Below are positions 51,151 through 60,218 of a stretch of 64,000 bases of DNA, piece after piece (positions within the stretch are counted from its first letter, which is position 1; the number at the start of each line of letters is the position of its first letter). The position numbers and the translations under genes were made by a program. The notes under the pieces are model-generated. The model was not told where the DNA came from. It saw only the letters and a list, made by a program, of their open reading frames with translations, and made no database searches. Source of the stretch: Streptomyces sp. HM190 (GTDB lineage Bacteria > Actinomycetota > Actinomycetes > Streptomycetales > Streptomycetaceae); contig NZ_CP047318.1 in assembly GCF_009857135.1 (NCBI RefSeq), positions 3,844,001 to 3,908,000 on the forward strand. Direction: 5' to 3'.

Positions 51151-52284
51151 TCAGTAGGACTTGGGCAGGCCGAGGGTCTGGTGGGAGACGTAGTTGAGGA
51201 TCATCTCCCGGCTGACGGGGGCGATCCGGGACACCCGGGAGGCGGTGATCAGTGAGGCGAGACCGAACTCGCGGGTGAGGCCGTTGCCGCCGAGGGTGTG
51301 CACGGACTGGTCGACGGCCTTCACACAGGCCTCGCCGGCGGCGTACTTCGCCATGTTGGCGGCCTCGCCGGCGGCCGCGTCGTCCCCGCTGTCGTAGAGG
51401 TGGGCCGCCTTCTGCATCATCAGGCGGGCCAGTTCGACCTCGATGTGGGACTGGGCGAGGGGGTGGGCGATGGCCTGGTGGGCACCGATGGGCTGACGCC
51501 ACACGGTGCGTTCGCGGGCGTACTCGACGGCGCGGCCGAGGGCGTAGCGGGCCATGCCGAGGGCGAACGCGGCCGTCATGATGCGTTCGGGGTTGAGGCC
51601 GGCGAACAACTGGAGCAGGCCGGCGTTCTCGTCGCCGACGAGCGCGTCGGCGGGGAGCCTCATGTCGTCGAAGGCCAGCTCGAACTGCCACTCGGAGGCC
51701 CGGATTTCCATGTCGATGGGCCGGTACGCGAAGCCGGGGGTGTCCCGGGGGACGATGAACAGGCAGGGCTTCAGGCTGCCGGTGCGGGCGTCCTCGGTGC
51801 GGCCGACTATGAGGGTGGCGTCGGCCTTGTCGACGCCGGAGATGAAGACCTTGCGGCCGGTGAGCAGCCAGTCGGCGCCGTCGCGGCGGGCGGTGGTGGT
51901 GATGCGGTGGCTGTTGGAGCCGGCGTCGGGTTCGGTGATGCCGAAGGCCATGGTGCGGGTGCCGTCCGCCAGGGCGGGCAGCCACGCGGCCTTCTGGTCG
52001 TCGGTGCCGAAGCGGGCGATGACCGTGGCGCAGATGGCCGGGGACACCACCATCATGAGCAGGGGGCAGCCGGCGGCGGCGAGTTCCTCCAGGACGATGG
52101 AGAGTTCGTAGATGCCGCCGCCGCCCCCGCCGTACGCCTCCGGCAGGTTGACGCCGAGGTAGCCGAGCTTGGCGGCCTCGGACCAGAGGGCCTCGGGGGC
52201 GTAGTCGCGGCCGTGGCGTTTGCCGAGGGCGGCGACCGCGGCCCGTAGGGCCTGGTGTTCTTCGGATTCGATCACGGAGGACAT
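51151..52284 (-). CDS. Acyl-CoA dehydrogenase (isovaleryl/short branched type)
   Basis: A 377-residue protein from an ATG after AGGAG. Layout alpha-beta-alpha: AFGITEPDAGSNSHRITTTARRDG, RKVFISGVDKADATLIVGRT, GRAVEYARERTVWRQPIGAHQAIAHPLAQSHIEVELARL split across two motifs, and VHTLGGNGLTREFGLASLITASRVSRIAPVSREMILNYVS. The company of a biotin-dependent carboxylase suggests a branched acyl-CoA such as isovaleryl- or citronellyl-CoA; the exact substrate is inference. Confidence 0.9.
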   Translation of the reverse strand: MSSVIESEEHQALRAAVAALGKRHGRDYAPEALWSEAAKLGYLGVNLPEAYGGGGGGIYELSIVLEELAAAGCPLLMMVVSPAICATVIARFGTDDQKAAWLPALADGTRTMAFGITEPDAGSNSHRITTTARRDGADWLLTGRKVFISGVDKADATLIVGRTEDARTGSLKPCLFIVPRDTPGFAYRPIDMEIRASEWQFELAFDDMRLPADALVGDENAGLLQLFAGLNPERIMTAAFALGMARYALGRAVEYARERTVWRQPIGAHQAIAHPLAQSHIEVELARLMMQKAAHLYDSGDDAAAGEAANMAKYAAGEACVKAVDQSVHTLGGNGLTREFGLASLITASRVSRIAPVSREMILNYVSHQTLGLPKSY

Positions 52285-52375
52285 GAGGGCTCCTGAAGGG
52301 GAGGGTGCATCGGTCGGGTGGAGTGTGCGGGTGCGTGGGGGGGTGGTGGCGCTCACGCGGCGCAGCCGCATGTCG

Positions 52376-52396
52376 GTACGTCCCCGCGCCCCTAGC
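52376..52396. repeat. Partial copy of the dispersed intergenic repeat
   Basis: GTACGTCCCCGCGCCCCTAG at the end of the biotin carboxylase gene resembles the reverse complement of the repeat at 15951 and 20593 (CCCCGCGCCCCT core). It overlaps the stop codon at 52392. A short match only. Confidence 0.4.
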
Positions 52397-54245
52397 GGTG
52401 GTCGCCTTCGACCACGGCGAGGAGCGCGCCCGGTTCCACCTGGTCGCCCACGGCCACGTTCAGGCTGGTCAGGGTGCCCGTCGCCGGTGCGGTGATCCGG
52501 TGTTCCATCTTCATCGCCTCCAGCCAGAGGAGGGGTTGGCCCGCCTCCACGGTGGCGCCCTGGGTCAGGCCTTCCGCGAGGCGGACGACCGTGCCGGGCA
52601 TGGGGGCCAGGAGGGAACCGGCGGCCTGGACGGTGGTGGGGTCGGGGAAGCGGGGCAGGGCCCTCAGCTCGGTGGTGTTGACGTAACGGGTGTCGCCGTA
52701 GCGGGTCACCTCGTACGTCCTGCGGACGCCGTCGGCTTCGAGGACCACCCGGTCGGCGTCGGTGTGGACGACGGTCACGCCGTCGGCCTCCAGGCCGTTC
52801 CTGGTGTGACGGTACGTCACCTCGTGTTCCTCACCGGCCCGTTCGTAGCGCCGGGTGTGGGGGCCGGAGGGGAGGTTGCGCCAGCCGCCGAAGCGGGGGT
52901 CGCCGTGGGCGCGCGCGTCGGCGAGGGCGGCGGCCAGGGGGGCGTGCGGATCGGGGGCGGGGTCGGTGAGACGGGGCAGGTGGCGGTCGTAGAACGCCGT
53001 GGTCATGCGGGCCGTGGTGAACTCGTCGTGGCGCAGGGAGTGGACCAGCAGGGCCCGGTTGGTGGTGGGGCCGTGGATCGTGGTGCGCTCCAGGGCGCCG
53101 GCGAGCTTGCGGAGGGCCTCGGCGCGGGTGGGGGCGTGGGCGACGACCTTGGCGATCATCGGGTCGTAGTGGACGCCGATCTCGTCGCCGTCGGTGTAGC
53201 CGGTGTCGACGCGGACGTCGTCGGGGACGGTCAGCCGGTGCAGGGTGCCGGTCTGCGGGGTCCAGCCGGTGGCGGGGTCCTCGGCGTAGAGGCGGGCCTC
53301 GACGGCGTGGCCGTGCGGGGCCGGGGGGTCGGCGGCGAGGGCGGCGCCCTCGGCGACGCGGAGCTGTTCGGCGACCAGGTCGAGGCCGAACACGGCCTCC
53401 GTCACCGGGTGTTCGACCTGGAGTCGGGTGTTCATCTCCAGGAAGTGGGCGCGGCCGTCGGCGACGAGGAACTCGACGGTGCCGGCGCCGACGTAGGAGA
53501 CGGCGTGCGCGGCGCGCACGGCGAGGGTGCGCAGTTCGGCTTCGAGGTGCTCCGGGAGACCGGGGGCGGGGGCCTCCTCGACGACCTTCTGGTGGCGGCG
53601 TTGCAGGGTGCAGTCGCGGGTGCCGAGGGCCCACACGGTGCCGTGGGTGTCGGCGAGGATCTGCACCTCGACGTGGCGGCCGTCCTCGACGTACGGCTCG
53701 GTGAACACCTCGCCGTCACCGAAGGCGCTCGTGGCCTCGGCGCGGGCGGCCTCCAGGGCGGCGTCGAGGTCGTCGAGGCGGCGGACGACGCGCATGCCGC
53801 GGCCGCCGCCGCCCGCGGCGGCCTTCACCAGGACCGGGAGGTCGGCCTCGGTGACCTCGGTGAGGGGGGCGAGGCCCATGAGCTGTTTGGCGCGGGTCTT
53901 CGACGCCATCGCCTCGATCGCCTCGGGGGGCGGGCCGATCCAGGTGAGGCCGGCGTCGAGGACGGCGCGGGCGAAGTCGGCGTTCTCGGAGAGGAAGCCG
54001 TAGCCGGGGTGGACGGCGTCGGCACCGGCGGCGAGGGCGGCCTTCACGACGAGGTCGCCGCGCAGGTACGTGTCGGCGGGGGCCGCGCCCGGCAGGCGTA
54101 CGGCCTCGTCGGCGACTCGTGTGTGGAGGGCGGTCGAGTCGGCGTCGGAGTGGACGGCGACGGTGCGGATGCCCATCCCGCGGCAGGTGCGGAAGATGCG
54201 GCAGGCGATCTCGCCCCGGTTGGCGACGAGCACTGAAGTGATCAC
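52392..54245 (-). CDS. Biotin carboxylase/BCCP subunit of an acyl-CoA carboxylase
   Basis: A 617-residue alpha subunit from a GTG five bases after GAGGGA. Order: BC N-domain (VLVANRGEIACRIFRTCRGMGI), ATP-grasp with KAAAGGGGRGMRVV, FLEMNTRLQVEHPVTE, BC C-domain, a BT-like linker, and a BCCP with the biotinyl Lys in LEAMKMEH. Compared with typical relatives, the stretch after SKTRAKQLM is about eight residues shorter (no AGVP segment). It carboxylates biotin for the carboxyltransferase encoded 8 bp upstream. It probably belongs to a methylcrotonyl- or geranyl-CoA-type carboxylase. Confidence 0.92.
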   Translation of the reverse strand: MITSVLVANRGEIACRIFRTCRGMGIRTVAVHSDADSTALHTRVADEAVRLPGAAPADTYLRGDLVVKAALAAGADAVHPGYGFLSENADFARAVLDAGLTWIGPPPEAIEAMASKTRAKQLMGLAPLTEVTEADLPVLVKAAAGGGGRGMRVVRRLDDLDAALEAARAEATSAFGDGEVFTEPYVEDGRHVEVQILADTHGTVWALGTRDCTLQRRHQKVVEEAPAPGLPEHLEAELRTLAVRAAHAVSYVGAGTVEFLVADGRAHFLEMNTRLQVEHPVTEAVFGLDLVAEQLRVAEGAALAADPPAPHGHAVEARLYAEDPATGWTPQTGTLHRLTVPDDVRVDTGYTDGDEIGVHYDPMIAKVVAHAPTRAEALRKLAGALERTTIHGPTTNRALLVHSLRHDEFTTARMTTAFYDRHLPRLTDPAPDPHAPLAAALADARAHGDPRFGGWRNLPSGPHTRRYERAGEEHEVTYRHTRNGLEADGVTVVHTDADRVVLEADGVRRTYEVTRYGDTRYVNTTELRALPRFPDPTTVQAAGSLLAPMPGTVVRLAEGLTQGATVEAGQPLLWLEAMKMEHRITAPATGTLTSLNVAVGDQVEPGALLAVVEGDHR

Positions 54246-54253
54246 GTGGTCCC

Positions 54254-55852
54254 TCACATCCGGAAGACGCCGAAGCCGCCGCGGGCGCCCTCGTAGGGGG
54301 CGGTGTGGATGGCCGACAGGCACAGGCCGAGAACGGTGCGGGTGTCGCGCGGGTCGATGACGCCGTCGTCGTAGAGCCGCCCGGACAGGAACAGGGGCAG
54401 CGACTCGGACTCGATCTGCTGCTCCACCATGGCGCGCAGCGCGGCGTCGGCGTCGTCGTCGTAGGGGTGTCCCTTGGCGGCGGCCGACTGGCGGGCGACG
54501 ATCGACAGGACGCCCGCGAGCTGCTGCGGGCCCATGACGGCGGACTTGGCGCTGGGCCAGGCGAACAGGAAGCGGGGATCGTAGGCGCGGCCGCACATGC
54601 CGTAGTGGCCGGCGCCGTAGGAGGCGCCCAGCAGGACCGACAGGTGCGGGACCTTCGAGTTGCTGACCGCGTTGATCATCATCGCGCCGTGCTTGATGAT
54701 GCCGCCCTGCTCGTACTCCTTGCCGACCATGTAGCCGGTGGTGTTGTGGAGGAACAGCAGCGGGATGTCGCGCTGGTTGGCGAGCTGGATGAACTGGGCG
54801 GCCTTCTGGGACTCCGCGCTGAACAGGACCCCCTGGGCGTTGGCGAGGATGCCGACGGGATAGCCGTGGAGGGTGGCCCAGCCGGTGGTGAGGCTGGTGC
54901 CGTACAGGGGCTTGAACTCGTCGAAGTCGGAGGCGTCGACGATGCGGGCGATGACCTCGCGGGGGTCGAAGGGCACCTTCGGGTCGGCCGGGACGATCCC
55001 CAGCAGGTCCTCCGCGTCGTACTTCGGGGGTGCCGCGGGTCCGGGGTCGGGGTGGGCCTTGCGGTGGTTGAGGCGGGCGACGACGCGGCGGGCCTGGCGC
55101 AGGGCGTCGTGCTCGTCGACGGCGAACTGGTCGGCGAGGCCCGACACGCGCGCGTGCATCTCGGCGCCGCCGAGGGACTCGTCGTCGCTCTCCTCGCCGG
55201 TGGCCATCTTCACCAGCGGCGGGCCGCCGAGGAACACCTTCGCCCGCTCCTTGACCATGATCACGTGGTCGGACATGCCGGGCACGTAGGCGCCGCCCGC
55301 GGTGGAGTTGCCGAAGACGACGGCGACGGTGGGGATGCCGGCGGCGGACAGGCGGGTGAGGTCGCGGAAGATGGCGCCGCCCGGGATGAAGATCTCCTTC
55401 TGGGAGGGCAGGTCGGCGCCGCCGGACTCGACGAGGCTGATGCACGGCAGCCGGTTGGCGAGGGCGATGTCGTTGGCGCGCAGGGCCTTCTTCAGGGACC
55501 AGGGGTTGGAGGCGCCGCCGCGCACGGTCGGGTCGTTGGCGGTGATCAGGCACTCCACGCCCTCGACGACACCGATGCCGGTGACGAGGGAGGCGCCCAC
55601 CGTGTAGTCGCTGCCCCAGGCGGCCAGCGGCGACAGTTCCAGGAAGGGCGTGTCCGGGTCGAGGAGCAGTTCGATGCGTTCGCGGGCGAGGAGCTTGCCG
55701 CGCCCCCGGTGCCGGGTGACGTACTTCTCGCCGCCGCCCGCGAGGGCCTTGGCGTGCTCGGCGTCGAGTTCGGCGAGCTTGGCGAGCATCGCCTCGCGGT
55801 TCGCGGTGTGGTCGGGGCCGTTCGGGTCGAGGGCGGAGGCGAGGACGGTCAC
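54254..55852 (-). CDS. Acyl-CoA carboxylase carboxyltransferase subunit
   Basis: A 532-residue beta subunit with two crotonase-like halves: RGRGKLLARERIELLLDPDTPFLE, GGAYVPGMSDHVIMVKERAKVFLGGPPLVK, and IPLLFLHNTTGYMVGKEYEQGGIIKHGAMMINAVSNS. The final stretch (RLYDDGVIDPRDTRTVLG) fits the methylcrotonyl-CoA carboxylase beta branch rather than PccB. The GTG start follows GGAGGTG by six bases. It forms a complex with the biotin subunit downstream in the operon. Confidence 0.92.
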   Translation of the reverse strand: MTVLASALDPNGPDHTANREAMLAKLAELDAEHAKALAGGGEKYVTRHRGRGKLLARERIELLLDPDTPFLELSPLAAWGSDYTVGASLVTGIGVVEGVECLITANDPTVRGGASNPWSLKKALRANDIALANRLPCISLVESGGADLPSQKEIFIPGGAIFRDLTRLSAAGIPTVAVVFGNSTAGGAYVPGMSDHVIMVKERAKVFLGGPPLVKMATGEESDDESLGGAEMHARVSGLADQFAVDEHDALRQARRVVARLNHRKAHPDPGPAAPPKYDAEDLLGIVPADPKVPFDPREVIARIVDASDFDEFKPLYGTSLTTGWATLHGYPVGILANAQGVLFSAESQKAAQFIQLANQRDIPLLFLHNTTGYMVGKEYEQGGIIKHGAMMINAVSNSKVPHLSVLLGASYGAGHYGMCGRAYDPRFLFAWPSAKSAVMGPQQLAGVLSIVARQSAAAKGHPYDDDADAALRAMVEQQIESESLPLFLSGRLYDDGVIDPRDTRTVLGLCLSAIHTAPYEGARGGFGVFRM

Positions 55853-55925
55853 CGGCGCACCTCCGACGGGGCGGGGCGGACCTCCGGCGGGGCGGCGGGC
55901 TCCGGCGGGGCGGGTCGGCGGGCGG

Positions 55926-57605
55926 TCACAGGAGTACCTCCGGGATGTCCAGGTGGCGGGAGCGGAGCCATTCGCCGAGGGCCTTGGCCTGCGGGTCGAA
56001 CCGGTGCTGGGAGGCGACGCCCGCGCCGAGGATGCCCTCGACGACGAAGTTCAGGGCGCGCAGTTCCGGCAGCGGGTGACGGGTGACGGGCAGGTCGGCG
56101 GTCTCCGGGAGGAGGGCGCGCAGCCGGTCGGTGGTGAGGGTGTGGGCGAGCCACCGCCAGGCGTCGTCGGTGCGGGCCCACAGGCCGATGTTGGCGGTGC
56201 CGCCCTTGTCGCCGCTGCGGGCCCCGGCGACAAGCCCGAGGGGCGCGCGGCGGGTGGGCAGCCCGGCCGGCAGCGGCTCGGGCAGGGGCGGTTCGTCGAC
56301 GGGGAGCGGTACGAGGGTGTCGTGCGGCGGGGGTACGGGGATCCGGCGGCCGTCGTGCAGGACGGAGGTGTGCTCCACGGCCCCCTGGTCGACGTACACG
56401 TCCTCGAAGACCCCGTAGGGAGCGCCCTTCCCCGGCGGTTGCAGGACGTGGAAGCCGGGATAGCTGGCGAGGGCCAGTTCGATGGCGGCCCCGCTGAGCG
56501 CGCGGCCCACGGTCTCGGGGTTCGGGTCCCGGACGACGAGGCGGAGCAGCGCGCTGGCGGTCTCCTCGGTGGGGGCGTCGGGGTGGTCGGTCCGCGCCAG
56601 CTCCCACCGCACCTCCCGCGGCGGCGACTTGGCGAGGGCGTCCGCCATCTGGGCCTGGACGACGGCGGCCTTCGCCTCGATGTCGAGGCCGGTCAGCACG
56701 AAGACGACCTCGTTGCGGAAGCCGCCGAGCCGGTTGAGCCCGACCTTGAGGGTGGGCGGCGGGGCCTCGCCGCGCACCCCCTCGACACGGACCCGGTCGG
56801 GGCCGTCCTGGATGAGCCGTACGGTGTCGAGGCGGGCGGTGACGTCGGGTCCCGCGTAGCGGGCACCGGCCGTCTCGTACAGCAGTTGGGCGGTGACGGT
56901 GCCGGTGTCGACGAAGCCGCCGGTGCCGGGGTGCTTGGTGATGACACAGCTGCCGTCCTCGTGGAGTTCGGCGAGCGGGAAGCCGGGGCGGCGGATGTCG
57001 CCGTCGGCGAAGAAGGCGTAGTTGCCGCCGGTGGCCTGGGTGCCGCACTCCAGCACGTGCCCGGCGACGACGGCGCCCGCGAGACGGTCGTACTCCCCCG
57101 GCCCCCAGCCGAAGTGGGCGGCGGCTGGCCCGGTGACCAGGGCCGCGTCGGTGACGCGGCCGGTGACGACGACGTCGGCGCCCTCCCGCAGACAGGCCGC
57201 GATGCCGAAGCCGCCGAGGTAGGCGTGGGCGGCGAGGCTGCCGGGGTGCCGGGCGGTGAGGTCGTCGCCCTCGACGTGCGCGACCCGCACGGGGAGGCCG
57301 AGCCGGTCGGCGAGCGCCCGTACGGCGTCGGCGAGTCCGGCGGGGTTGAGGCCGCCGGCGTTGGTGACGATCCGCACGCCGCGCTCGTGGGCGAGGCCCA
57401 GGCACTCCTCCAGCTGGCGCAGGAACGTCCGCGCGTACCCGGCGGCGGGGTCCTTCAGACGGTCGCGGCCGAGGATGAGCATGGTCAGCTCGGCGAGGTA
57501 GTCGCCGGTGAGGACGTCGAGGTCGCCGCCGGTGAGCATCTCGCGCAGGGCGTCGAAGCGGTCGCCGTAGAACCCGGAGGCGTTGCCGATGCGCAGGACG
57601 GTCAT
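55926..57605 (-). CDS. AtuA-like (DUF1446) acyclic terpene utilisation protein
   Basis: A 559-residue protein beginning MTVLRIGNASGFYGDRFDAL, with ALVTGPAAAHFGWGPGEYDRLAGAVVAGHVLECG, FPLAELHEDGSCVITKHPGTGGFVDTGTVTAQLLYE in two motifs, and LVAGARSGDKGGTANIGLWAR. These are hallmarks of the AtuA family required for citronellol/geraniol catabolism in Pseudomonas; the biochemical role is unknown. The ATG overlaps the TIGR03084-like gene stop by 4 bp. Its presence with an MCC-type carboxylase defines the Liu/Atu character of the operon. Confidence 0.9.
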   Translation of the reverse strand: MTVLRIGNASGFYGDRFDALREMLTGGDLDVLTGDYLAELTMLILGRDRLKDPAAGYARTFLRQLEECLGLAHERGVRIVTNAGGLNPAGLADAVRALADRLGLPVRVAHVEGDDLTARHPGSLAAHAYLGGFGIAACLREGADVVVTGRVTDAALVTGPAAAHFGWGPGEYDRLAGAVVAGHVLECGTQATGGNYAFFADGDIRRPGFPLAELHEDGSCVITKHPGTGGFVDTGTVTAQLLYETAGARYAGPDVTARLDTVRLIQDGPDRVRVEGVRGEAPPPTLKVGLNRLGGFRNEVVFVLTGLDIEAKAAVVQAQMADALAKSPPREVRWELARTDHPDAPTEETASALLRLVVRDPNPETVGRALSGAAIELALASYPGFHVLQPPGKGAPYGVFEDVYVDQGAVEHTSVLHDGRRIPVPPPHDTLVPLPVDEPPLPEPLPAGLPTRRAPLGLVAGARSGDKGGTANIGLWARTDDAWRWLAHTLTTDRLRALLPETADLPVTRHPLPELRALNFVVEGILGAGVASQHRFDPQAKALGEWLRSRHLDIPEVLL

Positions 57606-58396
57606 CGCGCCGCCCCCCTCGGCTCGCGCCCCCGCCCCGGCAGGCCGGCGAAGGCCTGGGCGATGTCGAGCCAGCGGTCGGCGTCGGCGCCCTCGGCACG
57701 CAGCGCGAGGTCGGCGCGGTGGGCGCGCTGGGTGACCAGGAGGCAGAAGTCGACGGCGGGGCCGGTGACGCGCTCGGCGGCGTCCTCGGGACCGTACGCC
57801 CACAACGCGCCCGAGGGGGCGGTGAGTTCGACGCGGAACTCCTCGAACGGCGGGGTCAGGGAGTTCATCCCGAAGGAGAAGTCGCGGGTGCGGACGCCGA
57901 GCCGGGCGACATGGCGGAGCCGGTCGGTGGGGACACGGGTCACGCCCAGGGCGTCGGCGACGTCCTGGCCGTGGGCCCAGGTCTCCATCAGCCGCGCGCT
58001 CGCCATCGACGCGGTGGCCATGGGCGGCCCGAACCAGGGGTACCGCGCACCGTCGGGGGCGGCCCGCAGCGCGTCCTCCAGGGCCGTGCGGGCCGCCCGC
58101 CAGTCCGCGAGGATCCGGTCCGGTGGTTTGCCCGCGCCCTCCTCGGCTCCGTTGTCCACGAAGTCGCCGGGTTGCGTCAGCGCGTTCTCCACCTCGTGGG
58201 CGAAGGCCCGCTGATCGGTGACGGCGAGCAGGGCGGCACGGTCGGTCCAGGTGAGATGGGCGATCTGGTGGGCGATCGTCCAGCGTGGCGCGGGGGTGGC
58301 GAGCGCCCACCGTTCCACGGGCAACTCGGCGACGAGGGCGTCGAGTTCATCACTCTCGGCGTGGAGGTCGTCGATGACGGGCGTCGGGTCGGCCAT
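57602..58396 (-). CDS. TIGR03084-like DinB/MDMPI-fold metal-binding protein
   Basis: A 264-residue protein with the DinB-like metal positions visible: APRWTIAHQIAHLTWTDRAALL (His pair) and RLMETWAHGQDVADALG (His). It resembles TIGR03084 proteins, a mycothiol-dependent maleylpyruvate-isomerase relative regularly found in actinobacterial degradation operons; the enzymatic role is not established. It is the first gene of the operon, with the palindrome 58429-58442 33 bp upstream. Confidence 0.87.
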   Translation of the reverse strand: MADPTPVIDDLHAESDELDALVAELPVERWALATPAPRWTIAHQIAHLTWTDRAALLAVTDQRAFAHEVENALTQPGDFVDNGAEEGAGKPPDRILADWRAARTALEDALRAAPDGARYPWFGPPMATASMASARLMETWAHGQDVADALGVTRVPTDRLRHVARLGVRTRDFSFGMNSLTPPFEEFRVELTAPSGALWAYGPEDAAERVTGPAVDFCLLVTQRAHRADLALRAEGADADRWLDIAQAFAGLPGRGREPRGAAR

Positions 58397-58428
58397 GGAG
58401 GGGAGGATGGCAGGGCGGCCCTAAACAA

Positions 58429-58442
58429 GCAAGCATGCTTGC
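58429..58442. promoter_or_regulatory. Candidate TetR operator GCAAGCATGCTTGC
   Basis: A perfect 14-bp palindrome centred between 58435 and 58436, in an AT-rich stretch (CTAAACAAGC...GCATTTTTAA) 33 bp upstream of the first gene of the carboxylase operon. It resembles known TetR-family half-sites CAAGC/GCTTG. The operon's own TetR gene is the obvious candidate binder. Confidence 0.78.
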
Positions 58443-58597
58443 ATTTTTAATGCCGGGTTGCCGCCGTGGGCCGGGGAAACTGACGATGAGTAAGCCCCGA
58501 AATTGATTTACACCCCTGTCTTGGTCCACTAGCCTGGACCGCACAGTCATCCATACTGAACACAGCTCCTTCCCTCCCCGCTCCCTGGACGGCTCCC

Positions 58598-59620
58598 GTG
58601 ACACTCCCCAGCGCCGACCGGCCCGGATCCGCGTCCACGTCCGCGCCCGCCTCCACGTCTGCGCCCACCTCCACGTCCGCGTTCACGTCCGCGTCCGTTC
58701 CCCCGACGGCGGCGGCGCCGGCCCCGGCCGCGCCCTCGGCGGGCCCTCGCAGGTTCGGTTCGCTCGGGCCCGTGGGTCTCGTGCTGGCCGGCGGGGTGTC
58801 GGTGCAGTTCGGCGGGGCGCTGGCGGTGACGCTGATGCCTCGGGCCGGGGCACTCGGGGTGGTGGCTCTGCGGCTGGCGGTGGCCGCGCTCGTCCTGCTC
58901 GTGGTGTGCCGGCCCCGGCTGCGCGGCCACTCGCGCGCGGACTGGGGCACCGTCGTGGCCTTCGGCATCACCATGGCCGCGATGAACGGCCTCTTCTACC
59001 AGTCCCTCGCCCGTATCCCCCTCGGCCCCGCCGTCACCCTGGAGGTGCTGGGCCCTCTCGTCCTGTCCGTCGTCGCGTCCCGCCGCGCGGTGAACCTCGT
59101 GTGGGCCGGACTCGCCCTGTGCGGGGTCTTCCTCCTCGGCGGCGGCGGGAGCGGCGGCTTCGGCGGTCTCGACCCGGTCGGTGTGGCGTTCGCGCTGTCC
59201 GCCGGGGCGATGTGGGCGGCGTACATCGTCTTCAGCGCCCGTACGGGCCGACGGTTCCCGCAGGCCGACGGGCTGGCGCTGGCCATGGTGGTCGCGGCGG
59301 TGCTGTTCCTGCCGCTCGGCGTGGTCGAGTCCGGGACCCGGCTCCTGGACCCGACGACCCTGGCGCTGGGCGCCGCCGTCGCCGTGCTGTCCTCCGTCCT
59401 CCCCTACACCCTGGAACTCCTCGCGCTGCGCCGCCTGCCCTCCTCCACGTTCGCCGTCCTCATGAGCCTGGAACCGGCGCTCGCGGCGGCCGCCGGCTTC
59501 CTCGTCCTCCACCAGACCCTGTCCGCGGCGGAGTCCCTCGCGATCGCGCTGGTCATCGGCGCGAGCATGGGGGCGGTACGGACGCAGGTGGGGCGGGGGA
59601 AGGCGGAGGTGGCGGGGTGA
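58598..59620 (+). CDS. EamA/RhaT-type drug/metabolite exporter
   Basis: A 340-residue membrane protein from a GTG at 58598. After a Thr/Ser/Ala-rich N-terminus (STSAPASTSAPTST) come ten predicted helices with the two EamA halves: FGGALAVTLMPRAGALGVVALRLAVAALVLLVV and FALSAGAMWAAYIVFSARTGRRFPQADGLALAMVV, ending ALRRLPSSTFAVLMSLEPALAAAAGFLVLHQ. Substrates of the family are amino acids, purines or drugs. It is divergent from the carboxylase operon but the palindrome is nearer the latter. Confidence 0.87.
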   Translation: MTLPSADRPGSASTSAPASTSAPTSTSAFTSASVPPTAAAPAPAAPSAGPRRFGSLGPVGLVLAGGVSVQFGGALAVTLMPRAGALGVVALRLAVAALVLLVVCRPRLRGHSRADWGTVVAFGITMAAMNGLFYQSLARIPLGPAVTLEVLGPLVLSVVASRRAVNLVWAGLALCGVFLLGGGGSGGFGGLDPVGVAFALSAGAMWAAYIVFSARTGRRFPQADGLALAMVVAAVLFLPLGVVESGTRLLDPTTLALGAAVAVLSSVLPYTLELLALRRLPSSTFAVLMSLEPALAAAAGFLVLHQTLSAAESLAIALVIGASMGAVRTQVGRGKAEVAG

Positions 59621-59777
59621 GGGCCGGGCGCGCTGCGGGTGGCCGAGAGTCGCGGGCAGCGGCTGAGACAGCTCGGCTGACCGACGAACGCGCGGCCGGG
59701 GTCGGGCGCGAGGGCGGCCCCGGTCCCCGGTCACCGGTCACCGGGGTGACGGGCGGGGGCGGTCGAGTCGGTTGTTG

Positions 59778-59790
59778 TATAACCGGGCCA
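59778..59790 (+). promoter_or_regulatory. -10 box of an apparently leaderless gene
   Basis: TATAAC at 59778-59783 is seven bases before the ATG at 59790 with no ribosome site between. The DUF952 gene is therefore probably leaderless. Confidence 0.45.
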
Positions 59791-60149
59791 TGATCCACCA
59801 CGTCGTGTCGCTCGAAGCCTGGAATTCCCGGCCCGGTCAGCCCTACGCTCCCGGCTCGCTCGCCGAGGACGGGTTCGTGCACTGTTCGCCCGACGAGGCG
59901 ACGACCGTCGCCGTCGTCAACGCGTTCTACCGGGACGCGCCGAAGCCGCTGCACGTGCTCATGATCGACGAGGGGCGGCTCGACGCCCGGGTGGAATTCG
60001 AGGCCGCGGCGCCCGCCCCGCCGCCGGGGGTCGGGGACGACGTCCTGTTCCCGCATGTGTTCGGGCCGCTCAACCGGGACGCCGTGGTGGGCGTCCGGGA
60101 AGTGGTGTGGGACGCGGAGGGGCGGGCGACGGGCCTCAGGGACGTGTAG
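59790..60149 (+). CDS. DUF952 family protein
   Basis: A 119-residue soluble protein. DUF952 features are visible: MIHHVVSLEAWNS, APGSLAEDGFVHCSPDEATTVAVVNAFYRDAPKPLHVLMIDEGRL and FPHVFGPLNRDAVVGVREVVWD. The family is related to glutathione-S-transferase-like folds with unknown activity. It is a single-gene unit convergent with the response-regulator operon. Confidence 0.87.
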   Translation: MIHHVVSLEAWNSRPGQPYAPGSLAEDGFVHCSPDEATTVAVVNAFYRDAPKPLHVLMIDEGRLDARVEFEAAAPAPPPGVGDDVLFPHVFGPLNRDAVVGVREVVWDAEGRATGLRDV

Positions 60150-60218
60150 GGCGGCGCCGGGACCGAGTCGGCCGGCTTCCCGGCGAGCGCCTCGCCCCTG
60201 GGGGCGCCGCGCGCCCGG

